A stretch of DNA of 64,000 bases from Prochlorococcus sp. AG-363-M17 (GTDB taxonomy: Bacteria; Cyanobacteriota; Cyanobacteriia; PCC-6307; Cyanobiaceae), in assembly GCA_003278365.1 (NCBI GenBank), contig QCFS01000003.1, positions 1 through 64,000 on the forward strand. The letters run 5' to 3'. The position numbers and the translations under genes were made by a program. The notes below the pieces were generated by a model that ran no database searches, was not told where the DNA came from, and was given only the letters and a program-made list of their open reading frames with translations. Numbering within the stretch: position 1 is the stretch's first letter; each line of letters begins with the position of its first letter. Below are positions 55,606 through 64,000 of this stretch, one piece after another.

Positions 55606-55970
55606 AGTCCATAAGTAATTTAATTAATATCCTACTTCAGATAGTAAGGACAATAGGGCATTAATCTAATAGTAGATAGCAATCTACACATTTAAGCATA
55701 TAAGAATATTAAAAACTTGTTGTATTAGTTTTTAAAATTAATGCATCAATGTTTAAATAAAAATTAGTTTCTTTTAGCTCAATTTGTAGTTATTTTAATA
55801 TTTAAACTATTCCTTCTAGATCTGCTTTAGTAGATAATAACCACAGGTAAAGCTAAATAGAGATTAGGAACTTGACTAAATCTGGCCATGGAAAAATTGA
55901 CATCTATTTAGGATTAAACTGTAAAACATGCAACTTTTAAGAGCTTCTATGGATTACCATATAAGGAAGC
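55606..55970. other. AT-rich intergenic region
   Basis: No gene or clear structural signal was seen in these 365 bases upstream of the glycosyltransferase gene. It is among the most AT-rich stretches of the window. Confidence 0.4.
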
Positions 55971-56081
55971 ATGAGACAAAGGGAGTTTTTGAAAAGAGTT
56001 GAGAATGCAATGAGACTTAACAACGTTCCTGGGGAAGTAATGAAACTCTTTCATGACAAAGGTTTTAAAGTTTCTCATTAG
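55971..56081 (+). CDS. Tiny hypothetical peptide (36 aa)
   Basis: An AAGGA lies just before the ATG at 55971. The product is MRQREFLKRVENAMRLNNVP followed by GEVMKLFHDKGFKVSH. The ribosome site and the amphipathic pattern favour a real peptide, but support is limited. Confidence 0.35.
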   Translation: MRQREFLKRVENAMRLNNVPGEVMKLFHDKGFKVSH

Positions 56082-56158
56082 CAAATGTTTATTGGAATTT
56101 CCTATTCTGAAACAAGTAGGATTTAGCATTTATAATTATTGATAATGAGTTTGTCCCC

Positions 56159-56362
56159 ATGCCTACCAAAAGATATTCCGACGAGGAGCTTGCGGAAATA
56201 TGCGAAGACGCCTTCGTGAACGTAAAGGAAGCCTGCATGCGGCTACAAGAAAGGACCGGGTGCGCAAATGAGGTAGTGGTGTCAATGCTAGGCAGCGTCG
56301 CTGAGTTCTATAACAGCCAAAATGATCCTGAATGCCCAACAGAGAGAAAGGGTGCTGAATAG
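56159..56362 (+). CDS. Small acidic hypothetical protein (67 aa)
   Basis: The product (PTKRYSDEELAEICEDAFVNVKEACMRLQERTG, then CANEVVVSMLGSVAEFYN) looks all-helical with three cysteines. No family was recognised. Confidence 0.55.
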   Translation: MPTKRYSDEELAEICEDAFVNVKEACMRLQERTGCANEVVVSMLGSVAEFYNSQNDPECPTERKGAE

Positions 56363-56496
56363 AGGGAAAAGCCTTGTGAGCTCGATCTCAAAGATGATTT
56401 ATTTATCTATTTTATTTGTTTAACTTAAGAAGATTTGATTATAGAAGAAAGAATAGTAAGTTAAGCGAGAAGGAAGTAGCACTCTTAAGATAAAAC

Positions 56497-56697
56497 ATGA
56501 ATCCCTCCATATCAATTGGTCTAGTTCTATGCATTCTTTGGCTATTAGGCCATGCTGGATTTACATTCTGGTCCGGTGGTTTTCAGCCAGGAACACTTAT
56601 AGCCAATATCTTTGTAATTGTCGATTCATTAGTGTCGATAGCTTTGGCATTATATATTTATAATCTAAGAGATAAAAAAAGTTCCGCAGACAATTAG
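56497..56697 (+). CDS. Small two-helix membrane protein (66 aa)
   Basis: Two hydrophobic segments (ISIGLVLCILWLLGHAGFTFW and GTLIANIFVIVDSLVSIALALYIY) are joined by a short glycine-rich turn. The tail is polar. The function is unknown. Confidence 0.55.
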   Translation: MNPSISIGLVLCILWLLGHAGFTFWSGGFQPGTLIANIFVIVDSLVSIALALYIYNLRDKKSSADN

Positions 56698-56866
56698 GTA
56701 AAAAATAATAGGTCTCCTAAAAGTAAATATTCCTATATGAAGCAAAGATCTTATCTAGAAGGCAACATTAGAAATCTCTCTGAAGGTTAAGAGATCATAC
56801 TTTGCAAAGGTTTTTCTAAAGACTTCTTGCTAGTAAAGGAATGGTGTTTCTTTTGGAGAAAAGCAA

Positions 56867-57040
56867 ATGTCGAAAAAGCAACTTGTACACTTCTTTGAAA
56901 AAGCCGTAAATGACAAAGGCCTACAAAGCCAAATAGATGCCTGTGGTCCAAATAATAGCTGTATTGTTGCGGTTGGTAGAAAGTATGGTCACAAGTTTTC
57001 TCCTGCAACACTAAGTCACTGGCAAAGAGACCACAGGTAA
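56867..57040 (+). CDS. Nif11-like small protein (57 aa)
   Basis: The frame MSKKQLVHFFEKAVNDKGLQ, followed by SQIDACGPNNSCIVAVGRKYG and HKFSPATLSHWQ, follows the Nif11 pattern: an N-terminal helix, a D..LQ.q block and an A...G..F....L block. Nif11 domains serve as leaders of ribosomally made peptides in marine picocyanobacteria, but no double-glycine leader end, core peptide or LanM-type enzyme is seen here. Confidence 0.5.
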   Translation: MSKKQLVHFFEKAVNDKGLQSQIDACGPNNSCIVAVGRKYGHKFSPATLSHWQRDHR

Positions 57041-57521
57041 ACTATAAGTCTAATAGTTCTATCAGTTGAGTTCGGAAAGATCTAAAATTCCTTTATCTTG
57101 TTAAATGATGCGAAGTGGAAATAAGCAATAGAAAACACATTATCAATCCTAAATAAGCTCACATCTAGCACGATGTAGTGATTTAAACCATCGGCATAAA
57201 ATTTTAATGGATTAAAGCTCTGCCTCTGGAGTAATGTATTCAAGTTGATAACCATACTTTAAAGGAGACTAGAAGCCTAAAAGATAATATGGTCTCAAAT
57301 GGAACTTGATACCTAGTTCTTTCATCAGTGGCATGTAAAAAGAGTATTGGATTCTTAATTCCAAAGTATTTAATGAAAGAACTCTAATTAGTTTTAACGC
57401 TTCCGGAAGCAATGAAAAGAAAGAAGCTGCTAAGAATGCTTGAACGCTAGCTCGAAAATTTTATTCCAATCCAATTCAACCTTGACAAGCACGCATAATA
57501 GGTACGTTAGAGGTTAGTGAA
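57041..57521. other. Intergenic region containing a possible decayed gene
   Basis: On the minus strand a frame from 57460 to 57212 is open except for one TAG at 57269-57271. It reads protein-like on both sides (ALKLIRVLSLNTLELRIQYS before, SPLKYGYQLEYITPEAEL after). No good start codon is obvious. It may be a remnant of a small gene. Confidence 0.3.
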
Positions 57522-57683
57522 ATGGTATCCATCAACTTAGACAACAAACAGCTTAAAGCACCTCAAGTCAAGCAAGCCATGAGATCAATTGTCAAAATGC
57601 TCATTCGTGATGCAAAATGTATGGTTCATAAACACCCCTCCAGCACAGAGCTCTATCTTTGGAGCAGAAGCTATAAGAGTTAA
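57522..57683 (+). CDS. Small basic hypothetical protein (53 aa)
   Basis: The product starts MVSINLDNKQLKAPQVKQAM and continues RSIVKMLIRDAKCMVHKHPS before ending LYLWSRSYKS. No family was recognised. A short TTGA tandem repeat lies downstream at about 57707-57724. Confidence 0.4.
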   Translation: MVSINLDNKQLKAPQVKQAMRSIVKMLIRDAKCMVHKHPSSTELYLWSRSYKS

Positions 57684-57781
57684 TACTTAGAATTGTATAT
57701 AGAGCAATTGATTGATTGATTGATTAAATATTAATAAGTCAAGTAAATATATCTCTAGGCACTATATTTTGGATAGGAATA

Positions 57782-57988
57782 TCATTTGTTGTTTAAGGCC
57801 TCAGAAGACAAAGAGATAGCACCAGCAAAAATAATTAGGCCTGAGATCCCAAACACTGCTAGTTCTGCAGTATCTCCTTGTTGGTAAGAGCCCGACTTGA
57901 TCAACCCTATATTTAAAAAGTATGCTAAAGCAATCCATCCAAGAATCCAACTTAATATATAACCAGAGATCAGAAGAAATCTTTTCAT
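57782..57988 (-). CDS. Small two-helix membrane protein (68 aa)
   Basis: Two hydrophobic segments (FLLISGYILSWILGWIALAYFL and ELAVFGISGLIIFAGAISL) flank a polar loop (SGSYQQGDTA). The function is unknown. Confidence 0.6.
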   Translation of the reverse strand: MKRFLLISGYILSWILGWIALAYFLNIGLIKSGSYQQGDTAELAVFGISGLIIFAGAISLSSEALNNK

Positions 57989-58253
57989 CTTAGTAGATAT
58001 TTCAAGGGAGGATACGAATGAACTAAGATCCCATCTTTAATATCATCCTCAAAAAAACGACTTTGTATTAAGGTAGTAAATATTTTTAAAAATTAGACCT
58101 TAGTATCGTGCGAAATAATTGTAATAATACCTATTTCTTTCAATCTGATTTACACCGGCCCTTCAAGTTGCTTCAATCACTAAGAAATTGTACTTACGAG
58201 TACAGTCTGGTAGGCAAATTGTTTAATTGCAAGAATTTCAGCTATTCATAGTC

Positions 58254-59654
58254 ATGGTTTCTGCAATAGTTAGTACTCCAATAAACCATTTAATAGCAAT
58301 AGCACTAGATAAAGCTATCCAATTTATACAAGTGCCCCTTGGCAAGAGCATCTTCTTAGCTCTTATTTTACTAGCACTTTTAGCTTTACTACTAAGTCTA
58401 GGTCGTCGATTAGAGCTTGCGGTTCGTCTTGAGAGGCTTGGAATACCTACAGCACTAATTGCAGGATTAGTGGGCCTTACCCTAGGGCCATATGGTCCCC
58501 TCCCAATACTCCCTCAAAGCGTTGCTGACATTTGGGTCCAATTACCAACTCCTCTTCTAACCCTCGTATTTGCAACATTGTTATTAGGTCGTCCACTTCC
58601 AAATGGTCCAGGCTTATTAAAACCTGTTCTTTCTCAATCACTACTTGGATTCCTTATTGGCTTTGGTCAATATGTTGTTGGAGGAATGGTTGTCATCTTT
58701 TTCTTAATTCCTTTTTACGGTGTAGATCCATTGATGGGATGCCTTATTGAGGTTGGATTTGAAGGAGGGCATGGAGCAGCAGCTGTCATGGGTAAAAGCT
58801 TTGATGAACTTGGTTTTTCGGGAGGACAAGATCTGGGCTTAGCAATGGCAACTGTTGGTTTATTGGCCTCAACAGTTTTAGGGAGTGGACTAATAGTCAT
58901 TGCAAGATTCAAAGGATGGGTTGCCTCCGAATTCTCAGATGAAGAAGTTAATAATAAAGAGAACAAATCAACAGCTCTTTCAGAGAGAATAAAACAACTG
59001 ATCTTGAATCTATCCTTTCCAGGAATTGCCATACTTATTGGGCTTGCATTATTAAATACTTTAAAGTTTCTCTCATCATATTTTGGGGACACCTACCAGC
59101 AAGTTATTAATGCCTTTCCAGTATTTCCATTGGCTCTACTAGGATCATTGCTAGTTAGGCTATTCCTTGAAAGGTTTAATAAGATTGCTCAGGTATCAGA
59201 AATATTGCAACGTGAAGTTGGAACAATATCGACAGATTTACTTATAACCACAGCAATAGCGAGCTTGGATTTACCATTGTTGCGAGAGAACTGGATACCA
59301 ATAACAGCACTATCTGTAGCTGGTTTAACATGGAATTTAATTGTCATGCTTTTACTTGGTAAAGTTATTCTTAAAAATGAATGGTTTGAAAGGTCGATCA
59401 CTGAATTTGGGAATGCAACAGGAGTGGCCGCAAGTGGTTTGCTACTACTCAGACTGGCAGATCCAAGAAACTCAACTATCGCTCTCCCAGTATTTTCAAT
59501 AAAGCAGCTACTTCTTCAGCCTTTATTGTCAGGAGGCTTAATTACTGTGCTAGCTCCAATAGCCATTAAACATTTTGGTTTAATTAGCTGGACTGAGATT
59601 ACAGGCATCATTACAATTATATTTATTATTTTCTCAATATATTCTCAGAAATAG
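58254..59654 (+). CDS. gltS: Sodium/glutamate symporter GltS family
   Basis: GltS-type proteins import glutamate with sodium. The two inverted halves are clear. The first has LGIPTALIAGLVGL and CLIEVGFEGGHGAAAVMGKSF, and the second has EFGNATGVAASGLLLLRLADP. About ten to twelve membrane segments are predicted. The ATG at 58254 is preferred to a TTG nine codons upstream. In marine picocyanobacteria it may recover amino acids from seawater or from leakage. Confidence 0.9.
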   Translation: MVSAIVSTPINHLIAIALDKAIQFIQVPLGKSIFLALILLALLALLLSLGRRLELAVRLERLGIPTALIAGLVGLTLGPYGPLPILPQSVADIWVQLPTPLLTLVFATLLLGRPLPNGPGLLKPVLSQSLLGFLIGFGQYVVGGMVVIFFLIPFYGVDPLMGCLIEVGFEGGHGAAAVMGKSFDELGFSGGQDLGLAMATVGLLASTVLGSGLIVIARFKGWVASEFSDEEVNNKENKSTALSERIKQLILNLSFPGIAILIGLALLNTLKFLSSYFGDTYQQVINAFPVFPLALLGSLLVRLFLERFNKIAQVSEILQREVGTISTDLLITTAIASLDLPLLRENWIPITALSVAGLTWNLIVMLLLGKVILKNEWFERSITEFGNATGVAASGLLLLRLADPRNSTIALPVFSIKQLLLQPLLSGGLITVLAPIAIKHFGLISWTEITGIITIIFIIFSIYSQK

Positions 59655-59779
59655 CATATTAATTCAACACAAATTCCGACAAGAGGAAACCTACAGACTA
59701 ATTCCACCTAAAGATAAGCTAAAGTTAAGCTTAATCAGACAAATTTATGCTCTGATCGAATACGAATCCCTATTCTTTA

Positions 59780-60034
59780 ATGAATTACAGTCGCCATAGA
59801 GATGTCCCAAAACAGGAATCAAGAGAAAAATGGTTTAAAAGCCATTTACTCGACAGAGAGGTTGAACTTAAGGAACTCTATGAGATGCCACAAGAAGAAC
59901 TAGATATGTTAATGGCTGAAACTGCAGAACTGAGAAGTGATCCAGAGAACAGACAAAGAAATATTGGAAAATATTGTACTGCAGGCTACTTTCTCGAACT
60001 TGCAAGAATCATTGACAAAAGAAGAGCTGAATAA
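59780..60034 (+). CDS. Charged hypothetical protein (84 aa)
   Basis: The protein is mostly helical and strongly charged (RHRDVPKQESREKWFKSHLLDREVELKELYEMPQEELDML), with one cysteine in KYCTAGYFLELARIIDKR. It is convergent with the GST-DUF952 gene, and the two stops are six bases apart. No family was recognised. Confidence 0.55.
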   Translation: MNYSRHRDVPKQESREKWFKSHLLDREVELKELYEMPQEELDMLMAETAELRSDPENRQRNIGKYCTAGYFLELARIIDKRRAE

Positions 60035-60039
60035 AGTAT

Positions 60040-61035
60040 TCATGGAAAAGTTTCTACTCTTATGATCGCAGAAGCTGGAATAGGTCCATAAACATGTGGA
60101 TAGCTAAGTCCATCATCAGCAAGGTCTAATCTCACTACTGCATTTAACAGCTTCACATCAATAACAAGCAATATTATGGTACCTAAATCTCTATAGTATT
60201 TGTGGTAGACATCATTCAACTGACTTGAATAGGCAAGATGAATATAACCAATAGCATCAATGTGCATACCACGAGTTGAGATCTTATAAGTAGATTCGTT
60301 TTTGTATATTTCCCAATCAGATGGTAAAGCCAAGTGATAAAGGGTCTCTTCTTTAACATTAGAGGAAGAATTATTTGGGAAGTTATTTTCTCCAGAACAT
60401 GAAGGGAAGGACTTCTGTTTTTTCATTAAGATATCAAAAAGAGGATTTTCGCAGAACGATTCCAGCCATTTTCGTGTTTCGAGAAGTCTATTATCATTAT
60501 TAAGCCTTTTTAAATCACTATTCCAAAACTGACGCACGAAAGGCCATATAGCCCAGTCTGCGAGACTTTCCGCACCACCTACAAGCCATCTTCTTTTTTT
60601 ATTTGTTCCTTTAAGTCTTTGTTCTAACTCCAAGAGAAAATTTACAGCTGCTTCTCTGTGAAACTCAATGTTTTCATCAGGATAGCGTGATGAATACTTA
60701 TACCGATCTATATGTCTTTTAAAGTATTCATCATTCTGACGAACAAGTAATTCAACCTGATCTCTCTCTCTTTTATTATTGTTTCTTAAAATATTCTGAT
60801 GATCAAATCTTTCTAATGACCACTTAATTATATCAATGCTTTCATCAATAACTAAGCCTTCCTCGGTCAGGAGAACTGGAACAGTTCCTTTAGGTGAAAG
60901 TTCTAAGAGCTCTTTAGGCTTACTTTTTAAATCTACCTCTCTCAAATTAACAACCATGCCAGTTCTAAGAATTGACCATCTTGCTCTCATGGCATATGGA
61001 CATCTTCTAAAACTATATAAAATATTTTTCTCCAT
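60040..61035 (-). CDS. Glutathione S-transferase-like protein fused to a DUF952 domain
   Basis: Residues 1-80 form a thioredoxin-like GST N-terminal domain (ILYSFRRCPYAMRARWSIL with a CPY site, then KGTVPVLLTEEGLVIDESIDII). Residues about 85-210 are the helical GST C-terminal domain (LVGGAESLADWAIWPFVRQF). After a Ser/Asn-rich linker, the last 110 residues are DUF952 (LYHLALPSDWEIY, GYIHLAYSSQL, LVIDVKLLNAVVRLD, YPHVYGPIPASAI). DUF952 is usually a stand-alone protein. The start at 61035 fits the family. Confidence 0.85.
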   Translation of the reverse strand: MEKNILYSFRRCPYAMRARWSILRTGMVVNLREVDLKSKPKELLELSPKGTVPVLLTEEGLVIDESIDIIKWSLERFDHQNILRNNNKRERDQVELLVRQNDEYFKRHIDRYKYSSRYPDENIEFHREAAVNFLLELEQRLKGTNKKRRWLVGGAESLADWAIWPFVRQFWNSDLKRLNNDNRLLETRKWLESFCENPLFDILMKKQKSFPSCSGENNFPNNSSSNVKEETLYHLALPSDWEIYKNESTYKISTRGMHIDAIGYIHLAYSSQLNDVYHKYYRDLGTIILLVIDVKLLNAVVRLDLADDGLSYPHVYGPIPASAIIRVETFP

Positions 61036-61092
61036 AAGCTCAATAAAAGTCAATAGCTTATCGACTGTAGTTGCTATTAAGACAAGTATTAA

Positions 61093-61650
61093 TCATCTCC
61101 CTAGAAATTGATTTAATGATTCTAATGTGAACGCAATCGAAACAAACGAAAGTGCCAAGACGAATCCCTTCATTCGATTAGACCATGTAGAGAAGAAGGG
61201 GACATCCTGTGCATCGTAGCCACCAAAACTACCAGTAAGGAAAAGTAACCACATAGGCAAAGATGCCAAAGCAAACCCTATAGCTGTATCTCTTGCCAAG
61301 CCTGCCTTTGAGAAGAGTGCCAAACCAAATCCACCTATGCCCAAAATAAATGCCCCTTTAAGTCCAGTAGCGACTTCTTCGTCTAGAGGGGTAGGGGTAG
61401 TTTTATCAATATTCATCTGCTGGATACACTCCTGAACCTGATCTTTATCAAGCCGAAAGTATTCAGTCTCTGGGATCCTAAAAGCCTTATATTTACCTAA
61501 TAGTCTAGCTTCGATACCGAAGGGGTCGTCAGTCTGAACTGTTTCGAGAATTTCATCAGGTCTGAGTTTCTTTATGACCTTCTGCATGTCTGCTGCATGT
61601 CCAATTTTATACAGGTCACCATTACGTAATAGATAAACGACCCTTGCCAT
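61093..61650 (-). CDS. GIY-YIG/T5orf172-like domain protein with membrane helices
   Basis: The N-terminal 75 residues (VYLLRNGDLYKIGHAADMQKVIKKLRPDEILETVQTDDPFGIEARLLGKY) match the T5orf172/MUG113 branch of the GIY-YIG nuclease fold, with the YLLRNGDLYKIG core. The C-terminal half has three hydrophobic segments. A nuclease-like domain on a membrane protein is unusual. The fold may be used here for something other than cutting DNA. Confidence 0.7.
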   Translation of the reverse strand: MARVVYLLRNGDLYKIGHAADMQKVIKKLRPDEILETVQTDDPFGIEARLLGKYKAFRIPETEYFRLDKDQVQECIQQMNIDKTTPTPLDEEVATGLKGAFILGIGGFGLALFSKAGLARDTAIGFALASLPMWLLFLTGSFGGYDAQDVPFFSTWSNRMKGFVLALSFVSIAFTLESLNQFLGR

Positions 61651-61846
61651 GATCAACTCTTGAGATAATTCAGTCTTGTATATTCCCTTTATAACTTGCT
61701 TTTGATCTTTTAGGAGAAAAGTATCATCATGCTCGATAAATTTAAAAATATGAGCTTATTAGTTAATTCATGATGAAATCTCATCAGTGAGGGTTGTGAG
61801 ATGTCTAAACAATTCTAAAACGCTATTTGTAAAAAGTGAAAAGCCA

Positions 61847-61880
61847 TTAAAAAGCCCCACCAAATCATGGTAGGGCTTAG
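61847..61880 (-). terminator. Rho-independent terminator of pcb
   Basis: On the minus strand AAGCCCTACCA pairs with TGGTGGGGCTT around a five-base loop and leads into a T-run. It lies about 64 bases after the pcb stop, as expected for a highly expressed gene. Confidence 0.85.
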
Positions 61881-61942
61881 AAACTTATAACACTTGTCAG
61901 TGTTATTGAGTTAATTAGGAATTTGAGAAGCTAAATAATTCC

Positions 61943-62995
61943 TCAATCCTTAAGAGTGGCTGGTTTACCTAGAGGGCCGTATGCCTGATCTAACGTGCGT
62001 TTGAAATCGAAGCCCATTGCACGCAAGGCATGGAAAAGGTGCCCTTGGATGTAAAAGAATCCAAGATAGTAGTGAATGTTTGTCAACCATGCACGTGAGG
62101 TGTGAGCACCATCAGGAAGTTGGACAGTATCAATCCAGTAAGGAGAGATGCCGAATTTCAATGCTAATGGCTCGCCAAACCACTCCACTGGATAAACAGT
62201 TGTGTTTGTTGAACACCAGAAGGCTGCAACAATTGCCATCCAACCGATACCTGCTAGAGACCAAGAAAGAACTGCTTCTGCTGAAAGCAAACCAGATCCC
62301 TTGAATTTGGTGTATTCACCAATTTGCTTGGTAGCAATGTGGAACGCTCCACCACCTATTTCGAAGAAAGCTAAGAAGGCATGGCCACCCATTACATCTT
62401 CAAGGCTGTCAATAGCTAGGAAGTCAAATTGATGATTCCAGATTTGAGTTAGATCAAGGTTGTAGTTGACCTGACGAACAGCACCTAAAGCAGGATCGTA
62501 AATCCCATGGATTCTTGCCCATTCAACAAACCAGATACAGGCAACACCCATGAAGATGAGGTGGTGACCAAGAATGAAGGTTTGATTGTCAGGGTTGTCC
62601 CACTCAAGCTTGAATTTTTTAGCTTGAAGTATTTCTGAATCCTGGATGTCACCTGGGAACAGAAGTGAGTGCATAAGTCCACCAGCTCCATAGACCATGG
62701 ATAAAACCAAGTGAACGATGCCAATATTTGCAACACCTGCCCCGGTCCATGCACCTGCACCATCAAACCCAAGGCCGATAGATGCCAGATGAGGAAGGAC
62801 GATTAAGGGCTGATGCCCCATAGGCAGCGTGGGGTCAAAGCGAGCAAGTTCAAAAAGGGTAAAAGCACCGGCCCAAAAGGCAATTAAGCCTGTATGCGCA
62901 GCGTGCGCAGCAATAAATTTGCCTGAGCGGTTGGTGACCCCTGCGTTACCAGCCCACCACCCATAGGTGACGTCTGGGTTGCCATAGGTTTGCAT
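61943..62995 (-). CDS. pcb: Chlorophyll a/b-binding antenna protein Pcb
   Basis: Pcb proteins are six-helix relatives of CP43/IsiA that bind divinyl chlorophylls a and b and replace phycobilisomes in Prochlorococcus. The 350-residue sequence has the expected N terminus (MQTYGNPDVTYGWWAGNAGV), chlorophyll-ligand histidines in AAHAAHTGLIAFWAGA, NIGIVHLVLSMVYGAGGLMHSLLFPGD, LGHHLIFMGVACIWFVEWARIHGIYDP and LTNIHYYLGFFYIQGHLFHALRAMGFDF. The paralogue group cannot be fixed from the sequence alone. A good terminator follows. Confidence 0.96.
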   Translation of the reverse strand: MQTYGNPDVTYGWWAGNAGVTNRSGKFIAAHAAHTGLIAFWAGAFTLFELARFDPTLPMGHQPLIVLPHLASIGLGFDGAGAWTGAGVANIGIVHLVLSMVYGAGGLMHSLLFPGDIQDSEILQAKKFKLEWDNPDNQTFILGHHLIFMGVACIWFVEWARIHGIYDPALGAVRQVNYNLDLTQIWNHQFDFLAIDSLEDVMGGHAFLAFFEIGGGAFHIATKQIGEYTKFKGSGLLSAEAVLSWSLAGIGWMAIVAAFWCSTNTTVYPVEWFGEPLALKFGISPYWIDTVQLPDGAHTSRAWLTNIHYYLGFFYIQGHLFHALRAMGFDFKRTLDQAYGPLGKPATLKD

Positions 62996-63170
62996 TAATA
63001 GAGATCGCGAACTGCAATGCCGTACGAGGATACTCTTAAGTAACTACTACTTGCAGAGGCACTGTCACAAGACTTTGACAATGCATCAAACTTGAACAAA
63101 ATGCCTAGCAACCCAAATAAAGGTTATAAAAGGGAAAGTTGCCTTTATTTCCAATCTAAAAAAGGAAAAA

Positions 63171-63710
63171 TTATTGATTTGTGTTCAAACCACTACTCAA
63201 CAGTTCTTCATCTAGAAAATAAGTACTGATCTTCTCGCTGCCAAGAACAAAGCCACCTGAGACAAGTTTTTGTTGATTTTCAAGCAGATATCTCTCTAAG
63301 TCTCCTGGCAGAGATTTAAAAACTGCCATGACCTCGGTTGTTTTTTGATTGCTTTGTAAGCGCAGAATAAGAGTTAGGCCAGCTGATTCTTGATCTTTAA
63401 TTTCATTATCAAAGAACTTTACCCAATCGGAAAAGCTTTTATTAATTTCGAATTTAACAACATTAATAATTGGGTCTGGGATGACAGCCTTATCTTCCTT
63501 ATTTCGAGACTTATTAATCAAGGACCACACAAATGAAGCCAAAAGAGCGAAACCAATTGTCCAAATCAAGATGGTTATTAGAGATGCAATATCTTGGTTG
63601 AGAAGACTTGGAGGGAATAGAGATAACCTGATTAAGATTGGTCCACCGATTCCCCAAATCAACAAGCATATTGCTAGGAAAGAAAAGAAAAATGTGTTTT
63701 TATTGTTCAT
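63171..63710 (-). CDS. Membrane-anchored hypothetical protein
   Basis: Two N-terminal hydrophobic segments (FFFSFLAICLLIWGIGGPILI and ASLITILIWTIGFALLASFVWSLI) are followed by a 110-residue soluble domain (KFEINKSFSDWVKFFDNEIKDQESAGLTLILRLQSNQKTTEVMAVFKSLPGD). No family was recognised. It lies upstream of pcb on the same strand, with about 175 bases between them. Confidence 0.65.
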   Translation of the reverse strand: MNNKNTFFFSFLAICLLIWGIGGPILIRLSLFPPSLLNQDIASLITILIWTIGFALLASFVWSLINKSRNKEDKAVIPDPIINVVKFEINKSFSDWVKFFDNEIKDQESAGLTLILRLQSNQKTTEVMAVFKSLPGDLERYLLENQQKLVSGGFVLGSEKISTYFLDEELLSSGLNTNQ

Positions 63711-64000
63711 GGCAAGTAATCCTGAGAAAAGGTTAGGAGGAGTGCTAAACCGATAAGGCTGTTTAGAAGCCTGTAAGTCTATCTTTTTTTAAAAATACTC
63801 TAAATAAGAATCCAATAGAGAATATTAGCTAAATGTTCTGATTATCTTAAATTTCTTCATTTGGAGGCTATTGATACTAGCTTTTAATGAATATTTGCAA
63901 AGGTAAACCTAATAATTTTATATTCCTATGGTAAAAATTTATCTAATTAACACTTGATTCTTCAAGCAAATACAGGAGAAGTTAGTGCTTTTTAATTAGA
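63711..64000. other. AT-rich window edge without a recognised gene
   Basis: These 290 bases contain the upstream region of the gene at 63171. I saw no convincing frame or structured element. Confidence 0.35.

Noticed and set aside
57707-57724. Short TTGA tandem repeat
   Set aside because: Only about four units, AT-rich, with no link to a gene or palindrome. Most likely a simple slippage repeat.
1-64000. CRISPR array or restriction-modification system
   Set aside because: No regularly spaced repeats and no cas, methyltransferase-restriction or BREX-type genes were recognised anywhere in the window.

Overview
The window reads as a low-light Prochlorococcus-type marine picocyanobacterium. It has a Pcb chlorophyll-binding antenna gene, the small photosystem II gene psbY, a PAM68-like assembly factor, a carotene isomerase (CrtH), DUF1816 and DUF3288 genes, cyanobacterial LexA-like sites, compact gene spacing and low-to-moderate GC. 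No rRNA operon or CRISPR array was seen. The species and clade are inferred from gene content only.

Bases 1-27,100 are core genome. They hold rsmA (cut by the window edge), rlmH, umuD/umuC, dnaG, ruvA and rpsO. A long minus-strand block follows (trpD, carA, a STAS protein, mrnC, rlmB, DUF1816, gatA, dnaE), then an ABC exporter, msrA, crtH, psbY-trmFO and tRNA-Lys(UUU). Bases 27,100-34,600 are accessory DNA rich in small orphan genes. This stretch includes a DUF2130 protein, two DUF1330-like proteins and a clearly broken dienelactone hydrolase gene.

Bases about 34,918-50,014 form a tRNA-Pro-targeted integrative element of about 15 kb, like the elements called tycheposons in Prochlorococcus. 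A 47-bp exact copy of the 3' part of tRNA-Pro marks the left end and the intact tRNA-Pro(UGG) marks the right end. A tyrosine recombinase lies at the left, a probable excisionase at the right, and paired AGGGCCC repeats with the same 11-bp period lie inside both ends. The cargo is a phosphate/arsenic cassette (CRP-type regulator, pstS, chrA, arsJ, ArsJ-partner GAPDH, arsR) bracketed by two direct 357-bp repeats that differ at one base. A metal-handling pair follows (CobW-type G3E GTPase and WD40 protein behind a Fur/Zur-like box), then phage-like small genes. The main observation is that the ArsR-type operator ATCAA-N6-TTGAT, present between arsR and gap, also occurs three times in tandem between the CRP-type regulator and pstS. 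This suggests that arsenic sensing directly controls a phosphate-binding protein. A decayed second tRNA-Pro fragment at 34,541 points to an earlier insertion at the same locus.

Bases 50,000-64,000 hold a histone H1-like protein and a three-gene envelope module (UbiA-family prenyltransferase, HAD phosphatase, GT-C glycosyltransferase) that resembles polyprenyl-phosphate pentose synthesis. Small orphan genes follow, including a Nif11-like peptide, then gltS, a GST-DUF952 fusion, a GIY-YIG-like membrane protein and pcb.
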